Assembly (NCBI GenBank): GCA_001804805.1
Contig: MHBH01000046.1
Coordinates: 44,603-108,602 of the forward strand
DNA length: 64,000 nt
Direction: 5' to 3'
Source of the DNA: Lentisphaerae bacterium GWF2_49_21
Lineage (GTDB): Bacteria; Verrucomicrobiota; Lentisphaeria; Victivallales; GWF2-50-93
Shown here: piece by piece, positions 17,363-26,516 of the stretch
Layout: each line of letters starts with the position of its first letter
Numbering within the stretch: position 1 is the first letter of the stretch
Notes under the pieces: generated by a model
Databases searched by the model: none
The model's input: the letters and a program-made list of their open reading frames with translations, nothing else
Told to the model about the DNA's origin: nothing
Position numbers and translations under genes: made by a program

Positions 17363-20300
17363 TTTATCTTTATTCTTTTGGAGGGAATGTTCCATCCGCT
17401 GATTTCAAGATGCCCTTTTCTCGGAAGACTTCCTCCATGCAACAGTTTCAGCCTTTTTGATTCTCCCGGAAGGAGACAGAAGGCATTATCATCCAAAGGA
17501 AATATTTCCAGGGCAGTATCGGCAACGGCTTCAACCAACACCAGAAAGGCGATCTGTCCGGAGGAATTGGTTACCGTAATGCTCTGCGAAGTGGCAGTAA
17601 CTCTTAACTCAGCCTGGGGCATAGTCGTCATATCCTTAAAATAGATACCTTTTAAAAGATATGCGGCGGTATTCTTTCTTTCCCGTTTTGTAGTAGCAGT
17701 ACGGAGCACCATGCTCTGGGAAACTGTTTTCTGGCAGTTACTTTTTATTTTCACGGCAATTTCATTCCAACCTTCCGCATTAATCAAATTTTTCGGTATA
17801 TCATAATATCTGGGCTGCAGGTGGGGAAGGATGACCGGATCACTGAAAAAAGCATATTCACTCTGCCTGGATATCCGGATCTGTGCTTTATTTTTGCCGT
17901 GCGGAACACAGGCCATGGCTGCAATGTCTACGGATGCAGGTTGAAATTCATGACTGCCGATTTTCCTGCCGTTAATAAATACTTCATCGGAAGCTTCAAA
18001 ACCGAGACAGAAAAACTCCAGAACTTTATTTGCGAAATTCGCAGAAACTTTGAATTTTCTAGTATAAGCGGGAAAATCATCTGTCTTTTTGGCTTTTCGA
18101 TAATGCTCGGCAGTTTGTTCAAAGTCTTTATCCGCACTTTTCATAACGATGGTCTCAAAACCGTCATCGCTTAAGGTAAGGTCATTGCCAGGCAATTGGA
18201 TTTCCGAACCATCCTTGCGTTGCCAAGTGCCATCAAGAGGGATTTTTTCTCTTTCCTGAGTTCGGGAAACAGCTAACCAGTACCAGGTATCAAAAATGCG
18301 TTTCCCCTGGCGGAACAAACTGGCAAAGATTAGCAGTGACTTTCCGGAAAGTTCTTCAGATATTTTGAATCTTAAATCTTTTATTTTTAATGAAGAATTT
18401 TGATTTGCGGCCAAATTAGTAATATTTTCTCGATGCAGCAGAATACTTTGACTGTCGAAAATCATAATTTCCGCAACCAGCCCTTTAACAGGACAGCCAT
18501 CATTTACCAGGAAGATTACCGGGGAAAATGTTTCTCCGGGGTTCCAAAGGTATTTTTCAAAATCAAGCAAAAGGGCCAAAGGACGGGAAGAATTTATGTA
18601 ACGGTAAAATGTTGGTTTTGGATTTCCCCAGCAGTCTATGATCTCCCGGTGGAGGCAAGGCCAAGGAGCATTAAGCTGCCAACTCAAATTGCCGCTGCAC
18701 TCGAACATTTGCATGCGGCAGTATTCCATATTATAAGTGGAAATCCGTATGTGATTCAGGTGATTCGCCAGCAATGCTTTCTCAAAATCATCTTCCACTC
18801 CGTATTCTCTTGCAGCCGCCATAAATTCTGCCGGAATACCGAAGAAATGCCGCCAAAGTTTCTGATTGAAAGGTTTTTTTGCTTTCTCAGAGAAGAAACG
18901 TTCTAGGGAAGACGGCATTGCCGGACTGCGTCCAACAGCCACCTCACTTCGAAATAGAACCATTCTTTTATCTCCGGGGAGAATATCCAAATACTTATTC
19001 CTAGTCCCTGTGGGAGTCATCAGTAAACCGCCATGTTTATCACCTTTATACGGAGAAGCATGTCTGAATTCCCGGTCCGGGTCATTTTTTGCTACAGTCG
19101 CAGCAATTTTATCAACCAAAACCTTATTATCCGGATTGTCAGGCTCAAATTCATTGCCCCCGGAATAAAACAATAAACTGGGGTGATTGAGCAACCTTTC
19201 GACTGTGTCTTTAACACAACGTATAAACAGGTCATGATCAATGGCCGGATAATTCTCACAGGCCAGCCAGAATTCCTGCCAGCACATTATTCCCAGTCGG
19301 TCACATAATTCATAAAACTCATTCGTTTCCGCCAGACTGCCACCCCAGACACGAAGAAAATTCAAACCTCCGGCATAAGCAGGAAAAAGTTGTTTTTCAT
19401 ATCTTTTTTTATCCAGACGGAACAGGATGTCAAGCAATACCCAGTTACTACCTTTGATAAATATTTTCTGACCATTTAAAACAAATGTCCAGGGATACAT
19501 CTCTCCTTTATTTGACCATGGCCTGTCGGATTGGCCGCAAACTTTAAGCGTCTTCGATTCATACGGATTTTTTTCAAAGGCTATAGTGCGGATGCCGAAT
19601 CGGATGGTTCTTTTTTCGATGACACGTGAATTTGGATCGGTTAAAATAGTCGCCAGTTCATGCAACTCAGCATTGCCATGCCCGTTGCACCACCATAATC
19701 TGGCATTGGGAATTCTGATTCTACAGGTAATTTTTTTGGTTGTATGTGCCAATACCAGGAAAGGAATAATGCCTTTAGCGACGTTTGGCTGTCGAAAAGT
19801 CTTTCCTTTAATAATATATTTTAGGTACCCCTCAAAGGGGAAATCACTTTTATTGGTTAATTCCCAGGATAATTCCACTTTGGCATTAGCAGTTTTCGGG
19901 AATAAACTTTTTTCTTTATCTTTTTTTAGTGATAAAGTCCTGATTTGGATTTGCTTTAGGAATTGTCTACTGCGTACCAAGATCCGAACTGGTTGCCAAA
20001 TCCCGACCGGTACCATATGCGGACACCAGTTCCAACGGTAAGAAGACTGGGCAACCACACCCTGGGTCCTGATCTTTCCACGCAGTGGACTTCCGCGGTC
20101 ATCGAGATGGGCATTTTCCTGGGCGCGGCAACGAACAGTCAGTCGATTAATCCCCGACTTGAGTAAATTGGTGATATTAAATTCATCCGTTCGGAACATT
20201 CCTTCAATTTTGCTTGCTAGAATACCATTTATCCAAATTTCCGCCCGATAGGTAATACCTTCAAAGCGAATAATAATATCGTTTCCAGCTTTAATTTTTG

Positions 20301-20556
20301 TAAGGGTAAAATCTTTAAAGAACCACCATTCTTTTTGTTCGACCCATTTGGATGCTTCGCTATTGAATCCGAAAAAAGGATCGTCAATTTTGCCATGTTG
20401 GAGCAAAGCGTTCCGAGCAGTAGTGGGAACAGTTGCTTCGACGAAGTTATCAGGTTGGAAGTCGGGAGCAAAAGCCCGGACAGCCAGCCCTTCATCCAGA
20501 TCAAATCCCTGAATCTGCCACTTCCCGTTCAGTATGGTTAATTCCTTATTCAGCAT
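17359..20556 (-). CDS. GH2 family glycosidase, beta-mannosidase-like
   Basis: A 1065-residue GH2 protein: N-terminal jelly-roll sugar-binding domain (LNGKWQIQGFD at the start, WWFFKDFTL), immunoglobulin-like domain, TIM barrel and C-terminal beta domains. The general acid/base Glu is in LFYSGGNEFEPDN near residue 468 and the nucleophile probably Glu in VLFRSEVAVGRSPAMPSS near 536, a pattern close to beta-mannosidases. No signal peptide is seen at the chosen ATG 20556. That start lies inside the end of the amidohydrolase gene (11-base overlap), and its stop overlaps manA, so three genes are coupled. Beta-mannoside is the likely substrate, not proven. Confidence 0.8.
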   Translation of the reverse strand: MLNKELTILNGKWQIQGFDLDEGLAVRAFAPDFQPDNFVEATVPTTARNALLQHGKIDDPFFGFNSEASKWVEQKEWWFFKDFTLTKIKAGNDIIIRFEGITYRAEIWINGILASKIEGMFRTDEFNITNLLKSGINRLTVRCRAQENAHLDDRGSPLRGKIRTQGVVAQSSYRWNWCPHMVPVGIWQPVRILVRSRQFLKQIQIRTLSLKKDKEKSLFPKTANAKVELSWELTNKSDFPFEGYLKYIIKGKTFRQPNVAKGIIPFLVLAHTTKKITCRIRIPNARLWWCNGHGNAELHELATILTDPNSRVIEKRTIRFGIRTIAFEKNPYESKTLKVCGQSDRPWSNKGEMYPWTFVLNGQKIFIKGSNWVLLDILFRLDKKRYEKQLFPAYAGGLNFLRVWGGSLAETNEFYELCDRLGIMCWQEFWLACENYPAIDHDLFIRCVKDTVERLLNHPSLLFYSGGNEFEPDNPDNKVLVDKIAATVAKNDPDREFRHASPYKGDKHGGLLMTPTGTRNKYLDILPGDKRMVLFRSEVAVGRSPAMPSSLERFFSEKAKKPFNQKLWRHFFGIPAEFMAAAREYGVEDDFEKALLANHLNHIRISTYNMEYCRMQMFECSGNLSWQLNAPWPCLHREIIDCWGNPKPTFYRYINSSRPLALLLDFEKYLWNPGETFSPVIFLVNDGCPVKGLVAEIMIFDSQSILLHRENITNLAANQNSSLKIKDLRFKISEELSGKSLLIFASLFRQGKRIFDTWYWLAVSRTQEREKIPLDGTWQRKDGSEIQLPGNDLTLSDDGFETIVMKSADKDFEQTAEHYRKAKKTDDFPAYTRKFKVSANFANKVLEFFCLGFEASDEVFINGRKIGSHEFQPASVDIAAMACVPHGKNKAQIRISRQSEYAFFSDPVILPHLQPRYYDIPKNLINAEGWNEIAVKIKSNCQKTVSQSMVLRTATTKRERKNTAAYLLKGIYFKDMTTMPQAELRVTATSQSITVTNSSGQIAFLVLVEAVADTALEIFPLDDNAFCLLPGESKRLKLLHGGSLPRKGHLEISGWNIPSKRIKIK

Positions 20557-22147
20557 GATCGCTCTCCCTGGAAAAAACGGTTTTCCCTGCAAGAATTGTT
20601 TCCAGAACCATGATATCCTTGATCGTATCCGAAGAGACTTTTTGCGGGTTGGATTCCAGAATGGCGAAATCCGCAAACATCCCGGGTTTTATTGTTCCTT
20701 TGCGGTTTTCTTCAAACGAAGCATAGGCTCCGGCCTGCGTGTAAAGCCGTAGAGCTTCTTCTATAGAAATCCGCTGTTCCGGGCCCCAAATATTTCCATG
20801 GATATCTGTTCTCGTGACACAGGATTGAATCCCGAGTAGCGGTTCATAAGGTCCGGCGATATAATCACTGGCAGCTGCGGCGGGGATATCATTATCCAGA
20901 AAGGAACGGAAAGCGAACATATTAGCGACTCTTGCAGTTCCGTAGCTGGGCAGTTTATCTCCATGGTAGTAGACGTAAGTGGAAAACGGTGTGACCACGC
21001 ATCCCAATTTTTTCAAACGTTTAAGGATTCGGTCATTGATGACAGTGCAGTGTTCGATACGCAGACGCGGATTTTTGGCGGGATATTCTTGCAGCGCTTC
21101 TTCAAATGCCTCAAGAGTCATTTCAATAGCCGCATCTCCATTGGCATGAACACATGGTCTCAGACCGGCCCGGTGTATTGAAATTACCCATTGGGTTAAT
21201 TCTTCCTGGCTCATTGCCAGAATACCTTTATCAGCTGAGTTGCAGTAAGGTTTGGACAAAAAAGCAGTCCTGCCGGCAATAGCTCCGTCGACACAGATTT
21301 TAACCCCCATAATTCTTATCATCCGGTTTCCGAAACCAGCTTTAATTCCGACAGATTTTAAATTTTCAAAAGTGTTATAATGCATCATGGCGGCTACTCG
21401 CAGCGAAAGAATTCCCTGTTCCTCAGCCTGCTGATAAGTTGCCAGGTCTGCCGCAGTTGTCCTGCCGTCCTGGACACTCGTGATCCCGGCAGAATTAAGT
21501 TTTCGGCAGATTTCTTGCGTTGCCTGCAAACGCTGTTTTTCATCCGGTTCCGGCAGGATTGCCCTAATCGGTTCAACAGCCGTCTCGTGGATAACCCCGT
21601 TTAATTCCCCATTTGCATCAAAATCAAACTTGCCTCCTGTTGGTGGAGCTACATTTTTACTGAACCCTACTTTGGCCAAGGCCGGGCTGTTACAAATATG
21701 GGAGTGAAAACCCCGATGCGAAATAAATATAGGATGATTGGTACTGACACTATCCAGTTCTTTCCGAGTCAGCATTCTTTTTTCAACAATTTTTTCATCA
21801 TCGAAAAGAATACCCCGAACCCATTCTCCTTTGGGAGTTTGCTGACAGCGTTGACGCAATGCTTCAAGAACATCAGCAATCCCCGGACCGGAACAATCCA
21901 CGCTAAGCAAATGCCTGATTCCCGAAAGCAGTACATGAATATGGGCGTCATTAAAACCAGGCAGTAGGGTTTTCCCTGCCAAATTACGCATTCGGGTCTG
22001 AGAAGTTGCCAGGGCTTTTATTTCATGATCATCCCCGACTGCCATGATCTTGCCATCGGCAACTGCAACAGCTTGCGCTTGTGGCAGCTCCGCATCCAGA
22101 GTAATAATATCGGCATTATAGTAAATTGTATCAGGATTGAGCTGCAT
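20546..22147 (-). CDS. YtcJ-type amidohydrolase (amidohydrolase family 3)
   Basis: A 533-residue metal-dependent hydrolase. The HxH metal motif is in FNDAHIHVLLSG near residue 67; later ligands appear in CVHANGDAAIEM, RLRIEHCTV and the C-terminal Asp in AAASDYIAGPYEPLL. Its end, KPGMFADFAIL, is the small beta-sandwich typical of the family. Members cleave amide or ester bonds in small molecules and many are of unknown substrate. It begins 9 bases after the ceramidase-like gene and overlaps the GH2 start. Confidence 0.85.
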   Translation of the reverse strand: MQLNPDTIYYNADIITLDAELPQAQAVAVADGKIMAVGDDHEIKALATSQTRMRNLAGKTLLPGFNDAHIHVLLSGIRHLLSVDCSGPGIADVLEALRQRCQQTPKGEWVRGILFDDEKIVEKRMLTRKELDSVSTNHPIFISHRGFHSHICNSPALAKVGFSKNVAPPTGGKFDFDANGELNGVIHETAVEPIRAILPEPDEKQRLQATQEICRKLNSAGITSVQDGRTTAADLATYQQAEEQGILSLRVAAMMHYNTFENLKSVGIKAGFGNRMIRIMGVKICVDGAIAGRTAFLSKPYCNSADKGILAMSQEELTQWVISIHRAGLRPCVHANGDAAIEMTLEAFEEALQEYPAKNPRLRIEHCTVINDRILKRLKKLGCVVTPFSTYVYYHGDKLPSYGTARVANMFAFRSFLDNDIPAAAASDYIAGPYEPLLGIQSCVTRTDIHGNIWGPEQRISIEEALRLYTQAGAYASFEENRKGTIKPGMFADFAILESNPQKVSSDTIKDIMVLETILAGKTVFSRESDHAE

Positions 22148-22156
22148 ATTCCGTCC

Positions 22157-24499
22157 TTAAAATGTTATATTAATCAAGTTGGCAGCATTGCCTCTGTAGA
22201 TTTTTTTCAAAACATCGTCCGGCAGATTCAGTCCGTAACATGCCCAGGGAATTGTGCTGCCATAATATTCGCCCCCGAAATATTCATCTTCCGTTTCCAG
22301 CAATCGGAACCAAAGCGGATAGATATTCCCCCTTCCCGGCCAGGAATCATCGGTTCCGAATAAAATCCGGTCAGAGTGTTCCAGAAAAAAACGGCGAGCG
22401 GTAAAAGGCTGTCTGCCCAATTGGGGCAGTCTGGCGGAAACGTCGACATAGACATTCGGATGATTTATCAGCAGTTCAGAGCAACGGGTTAAGTTATCGC
22501 TTAAAGAGGCAAAATGAGGAAAAATAAATGTTGTTGCCGGATTTTTTCCAGCAAGTCTTTCCATGGCGTGAATAAGCATTTCATAACTGGGGTGCCCCGG
22601 AAGGCTCCATTGCCATTTTTCAAGATATTTTAACTGGTCATATCTCTCGTTTTCAGGAGTTATGGGATCAAAAAAAGATGGTGGATCAGCAATGTGATAC
22701 AATACCGGAATCCGGTTCTCTGCAGCTGCCTGCCAAATTGGGTTCAATCTAGGGTCGTCCGGCATTATCAAACAACCGTCCTGGTCGACATGTTTCAGGC
22801 CAAGTTCTTTATAGATTTTAATCCCGACGGCACCGTCAACAAGATCCTGAGCAAGTTTTTCATGAACATATTTTCCCCACTCAGGCTCATCTATTTTCCT
22901 TAAATCAAATCCGGTAAAGAGGAGGAATCTTTCTTGAAATTCACCGAGAATATTTTTGACGGGTTTTATCAAGGCGCCTGGAAAAGCGTCTCCGACCATA
23001 CAAACACCGTAGCGGATATTTGCCCGATCCATATTTGCTGCTATTTCTTCGAAATCCTGCCAACGGCTCCAGTAATGAAGGTGGAAATCAATGGCGGGAA
23101 ATTTGGCTTGCTGCGGGTGATGTTCTTGGACAAGCAAATCGGGTTTGACTTTTACTGCCGGCAAAACAGATTTTTCGGGAACGGCGCTCAAGAGCTGATA
23201 TGCATCTTTGAGTAGCTTTTCGGCCCAACCAACCAGTAAAGCTTCAGCCTGAGGGCCAAAACAAGCCACTCTATATTCATAGGTATCTTTTCCCAGGGCG
23301 TCTTCACATGGAAAATACCCTTTATAATCATTGGCATACGCAGCGATAACAGTGTTCTCAAATGGGCTATGCTCTTTAATGATATTGCCTATTGAGCAGA
23401 AAATTTCTCCGGGAAAACCGATGAATGCTAAGTTCTGAAAAGAAATCACCTGAACAGCAATGGGGGCTTTGCCCCCAGGGAAAGCCTGAGCCTTACGGGC
23501 ATAATTTAATTTGATAGATGCATAAATACAATTCAGTTTCAGCTGGTCTAAATCTTTTCCGGAAGGAATAATTTTTTCTTTTTCAAGAAGCCTTTCCGCT
23601 TCCCGCAAGGCAATTTCAGCTTCTGCCGGGAGTGGCATTTTTTTCATAGGAACTTCAATGTTTTTTTCTGACGACTGAATACCTTCCGGGTTAAATAATT
23701 TAATTTTCTCAATGGATTTTATGATATTATCGCCCACTAACTGACCAATTTTTTTACTCCACTCAAAAGTCCGATTCCTGATTTCTTTTCCAAGAGCACT
23801 GTCCTCGGGAGAATACCCTCCGGGATTGACGTCCCCACAAGCACCATTGATAAACAGTACCGGGCCTTTTTCAGGGAAATGCTGACTAAGGTATTTCCTG
23901 ATCTCTCCCGGATAATCTGCCGTAATACGCATGTTGTCCATTGCCAGCACGGTGGGATGGCAGGAAAAGTTGACTATCATGCCTAAAAATTGTCCAGACC
24001 GGGTACCGCGACATAATACAGTGTTAACCTGATTGTCGGCCGGGCCATGTTTCGGATTACGACGGTTTTTGCCAACTTTGCCGACATAAGCGCTGGCAAT
24101 GCCTATTTCTGCCGGCTCACGCATACAATCTGCTTCAACAATGACCTGAACCAGCCGGTCTTCAACGATTTTCAACCATTGCTGGTTAATTAGGGAATCC
24201 CCCCCAAGTATCGGACCGGAGTGAGTGTGAGTTGCCAGAATCATTACCCGTTCTTCTCTGACTGCAGTCTGAAAAGCAACCCGCTGTCGAACGGCTTTAA
24301 CCAAAATCGGATTCATTACACAGGTATCAACTGAACAGATAATTGATTTCTGTTTACGGTCATCAAAAACCACGGCAACAGCTTTAAGTGGATCATGAAC
24401 CCCGGTTGCTTTCCTTTCAGGAGCAGCATATCCGGCCAAATCCACGCCTTTCGGCGGTGTAATATCGATCTCTGCAAATCCGGTCAGAAATATTTTCAT
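22157..24499 (-). CDS. Fusion of ceramidase-like N-terminal domain and amidohydrolase-2 domain
   Basis: A 780-residue two-domain protein. Residues 1 to about 440 resemble the zinc domain of neutral/alkaline ceramidases: LAGYAAPERKATGVHDPLKA at the start, ATHTHSGPILGG, FSCHPTV and NGACGDVNPGGY carry the His/Gly pattern around the metal. Residues about 470-780 are a TIM-barrel amidohydrolase-2 domain with IDFHLHY, FIFPHFASLSDN and ILFGTDDSWPG, ending KIYRGNAANLINI. Neither half has a signal peptide, unlike secreted ceramidases, so a cytosolic small-molecule role is more likely than sphingolipid cleavage. Its start overlaps the GH36-like stop as ATGA. Confidence 0.8.
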   Translation of the reverse strand: MKIFLTGFAEIDITPPKGVDLAGYAAPERKATGVHDPLKAVAVVFDDRKQKSIICSVDTCVMNPILVKAVRQRVAFQTAVREERVMILATHTHSGPILGGDSLINQQWLKIVEDRLVQVIVEADCMREPAEIGIASAYVGKVGKNRRNPKHGPADNQVNTVLCRGTRSGQFLGMIVNFSCHPTVLAMDNMRITADYPGEIRKYLSQHFPEKGPVLFINGACGDVNPGGYSPEDSALGKEIRNRTFEWSKKIGQLVGDNIIKSIEKIKLFNPEGIQSSEKNIEVPMKKMPLPAEAEIALREAERLLEKEKIIPSGKDLDQLKLNCIYASIKLNYARKAQAFPGGKAPIAVQVISFQNLAFIGFPGEIFCSIGNIIKEHSPFENTVIAAYANDYKGYFPCEDALGKDTYEYRVACFGPQAEALLVGWAEKLLKDAYQLLSAVPEKSVLPAVKVKPDLLVQEHHPQQAKFPAIDFHLHYWSRWQDFEEIAANMDRANIRYGVCMVGDAFPGALIKPVKNILGEFQERFLLFTGFDLRKIDEPEWGKYVHEKLAQDLVDGAVGIKIYKELGLKHVDQDGCLIMPDDPRLNPIWQAAAENRIPVLYHIADPPSFFDPITPENERYDQLKYLEKWQWSLPGHPSYEMLIHAMERLAGKNPATTFIFPHFASLSDNLTRCSELLINHPNVYVDVSARLPQLGRQPFTARRFFLEHSDRILFGTDDSWPGRGNIYPLWFRLLETEDEYFGGEYYGSTIPWACYGLNLPDDVLKKIYRGNAANLINITF

Positions 24500-26460
24500 T
24501 TTGATTGTCCTATTGTTTCATATTTGAAGAGAGCAAAAGAATTCTTCTTCGGTAAAGTGATTCTTACAGCGGCATTGCCAATTTGTTCTAACGCAACTTT
24601 TTCACTGCTGAGAATATGTTTAAAAGTCAAGCTGTTCGGTTTTTCATCAATGTTAAGAGAAAAATTTCTGTTTGGATTAGAATTCAGTTCCCGGTAAAAT
24701 AAAAGGTATCCGGATTGGCGTGAAAAAACGGACTGAAACCCGGTCCAGGAATAACCGTCCGGCTCATCTCCAATCGGAAAAACTCTTCCCCGCAATATCT
24801 CTTGTTGATGAGGCAAATACTCAGAAAGAATTTCCCGACAACGTTTCCGGTTTTTCTCGGAAAGCTCAGAAGTCCGAAACCAGGCTAAGGGGAGAGCAAA
24901 AAGACTGACAGCCAGACTGTATTCCATACCGCAATTGCCCGGAGCCAGGGAGTCATTGTTATAATTTTCCCGATGTCTATCGACATTTAGCCATTCAATC
25001 AACAAGCGATAAGTGGGGAAATATTTCGCCAAACGCCAGAGGTTTCTCAAAGTCCGATATGGGTAATATGTTTGTACTCCCGTATATCTATTTTCAAAAA
25101 ACAGCAGCGTTATTAAACCGCTGCTGCCGGCAAATCCGGGACGGCAGGATTCCCCGCCAGTTATATCCAGATAAAGCTGGATTTTACCTCCGGAAACTTG
25201 ATAAATACAGCGGATCAAGTTCTGAAAATTCCGTTCGCCTTTTTTACTGTTGATGGCCACTCCGTCAAACTTAAAATGAGTGATCCGATACTTTTTCCAA
25301 AGCACAAGTATCTGGTCGTAATCTTTTGCCCAATTAGCAAAATCTTTGCTGGAATCGGGAACAAACCAAAGGCCAATTGCTATGTTATTCGGCTTTGGAA
25401 TTCCCTGTGGAAACTTATTTTTATCCAGATTCCAAAAGTTTGGATCGAGCTTATATGGACTGACCGGATTGCATTTTTCAACCCCGATTTTTCGGGCATT
25501 TCCCTGTTGCCAACCCGCATCTATTTGATAATGGGTAATACCCAGTTTTTCAGCATTGGCCAGTTCCTTTTCAATATTTTTTTGATTGGGAAAATCAACA
25601 GTTGCTCCTCCGCCCCAATTGTTGGCAAAAAGAACAGGTTTTCTGAAAGGACAAGTATTCTGGATTTTTTGCAGCTGATAAAAGAGTTCGGCGGCATTGG
25701 CTGCCGTTCCAGATGTTAAGCCAACGGCCCAGCTGTAAGAAGATATCGTGTCCGAGGCTTTTAGGTCACCGTACCCTATGCCAGAACCGCAAATATGAAC
25801 CCCTCCCTGATTAAGCACAAAATCAGCTCCCGGATAGGATAATTGTTCATCAGGTGCAGGTGCCAGTTTGACTCCCAATAGCCCGGAACTCCGGCGCTGG
25901 TCAAATAAATGAAAAAAATGCCCGGGAATAGACAGTTTTTCCTGCGCATGAACAAAACCGCACTGCTCTCTTACTGGATTGTCGTGGCGGTCAGTGCGGC
26001 TGAAAAAACCAACGGATTTCCATCCCATATGAAGTCTGTAAATTTTAAATTTTTCTAATTCATTTATTAATTTATCAATCAATTCACTATTCTTATCAAC
26101 CAACCCTTTTATAAAGAATTGTGAAACAACTATAGGCAGTTTCGGCCAAATACAATGAAACCAACTTATTTGTACGCCATCCATTTTAAGCCTGATTTCT
26201 GCTTTAAGATGTTTAGCTGAAATGCCCATATCATTCGTTATTTCTGCCTGACAGGAAAACCAGGAAGAACTTAATGCCGGCCCTAGAGCATCAGCGCTTG
26301 AGACTATCCATTCTCTTTTTTCAAGTTTATGCCGTAGAGATACAGCCACGGGATAATGGGACGAAAAATCCCATTTCCTTTCAATAACTTTGTTCCCGAT
26401 AACCAGACTTTGGTTATCGGATTTTACATAGCAATCCTGATATTTTTTTACTGTTTTCAT
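24496..26460 (-). CDS. GH36/GH27-like alpha-galactosidase (clan GH-D)
   Basis: A 654-residue clan GH-D glycosidase. After an N-terminal beta-supersandwich the barrel shows HYQIDAGWQQGN and the nucleophile motif HFKFDGVAIN near residue 397; LYLDITGGESCRPGF lies near the position of the acid/base region. No signal peptide is visible. It would remove terminal alpha-galactose from oligosaccharides; related specificities such as alpha-N-acetylgalactosamine cannot be excluded. It is 56 bases after the GH106-like gene and overlaps the following gene by 4 bases. Confidence 0.75.
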   Translation of the reverse strand: MKTVKKYQDCYVKSDNQSLVIGNKVIERKWDFSSHYPVAVSLRHKLEKREWIVSSADALGPALSSSWFSCQAEITNDMGISAKHLKAEIRLKMDGVQISWFHCIWPKLPIVVSQFFIKGLVDKNSELIDKLINELEKFKIYRLHMGWKSVGFFSRTDRHDNPVREQCGFVHAQEKLSIPGHFFHLFDQRRSSGLLGVKLAPAPDEQLSYPGADFVLNQGGVHICGSGIGYGDLKASDTISSYSWAVGLTSGTAANAAELFYQLQKIQNTCPFRKPVLFANNWGGGATVDFPNQKNIEKELANAEKLGITHYQIDAGWQQGNARKIGVEKCNPVSPYKLDPNFWNLDKNKFPQGIPKPNNIAIGLWFVPDSSKDFANWAKDYDQILVLWKKYRITHFKFDGVAINSKKGERNFQNLIRCIYQVSGGKIQLYLDITGGESCRPGFAGSSGLITLLFFENRYTGVQTYYPYRTLRNLWRLAKYFPTYRLLIEWLNVDRHRENYNNDSLAPGNCGMEYSLAVSLFALPLAWFRTSELSEKNRKRCREILSEYLPHQQEILRGRVFPIGDEPDGYSWTGFQSVFSRQSGYLLFYRELNSNPNRNFSLNIDEKPNSLTFKHILSSEKVALEQIGNAAVRITLPKKNSFALFKYETIGQSK

Positions 26461-26516
26461 TTGAGCAGAATCTGTATCGGGTTAATCGATAAATGCTTTC
26501 CATAAGTTATTAAATT

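Noticed and set aside
20546..20676. Upstream extension of the GH2 protein by 40 residues
   Set aside because: The extension reads the amidohydrolase gene out of frame; ATG 20556 gives a normal GH2 N-terminus.
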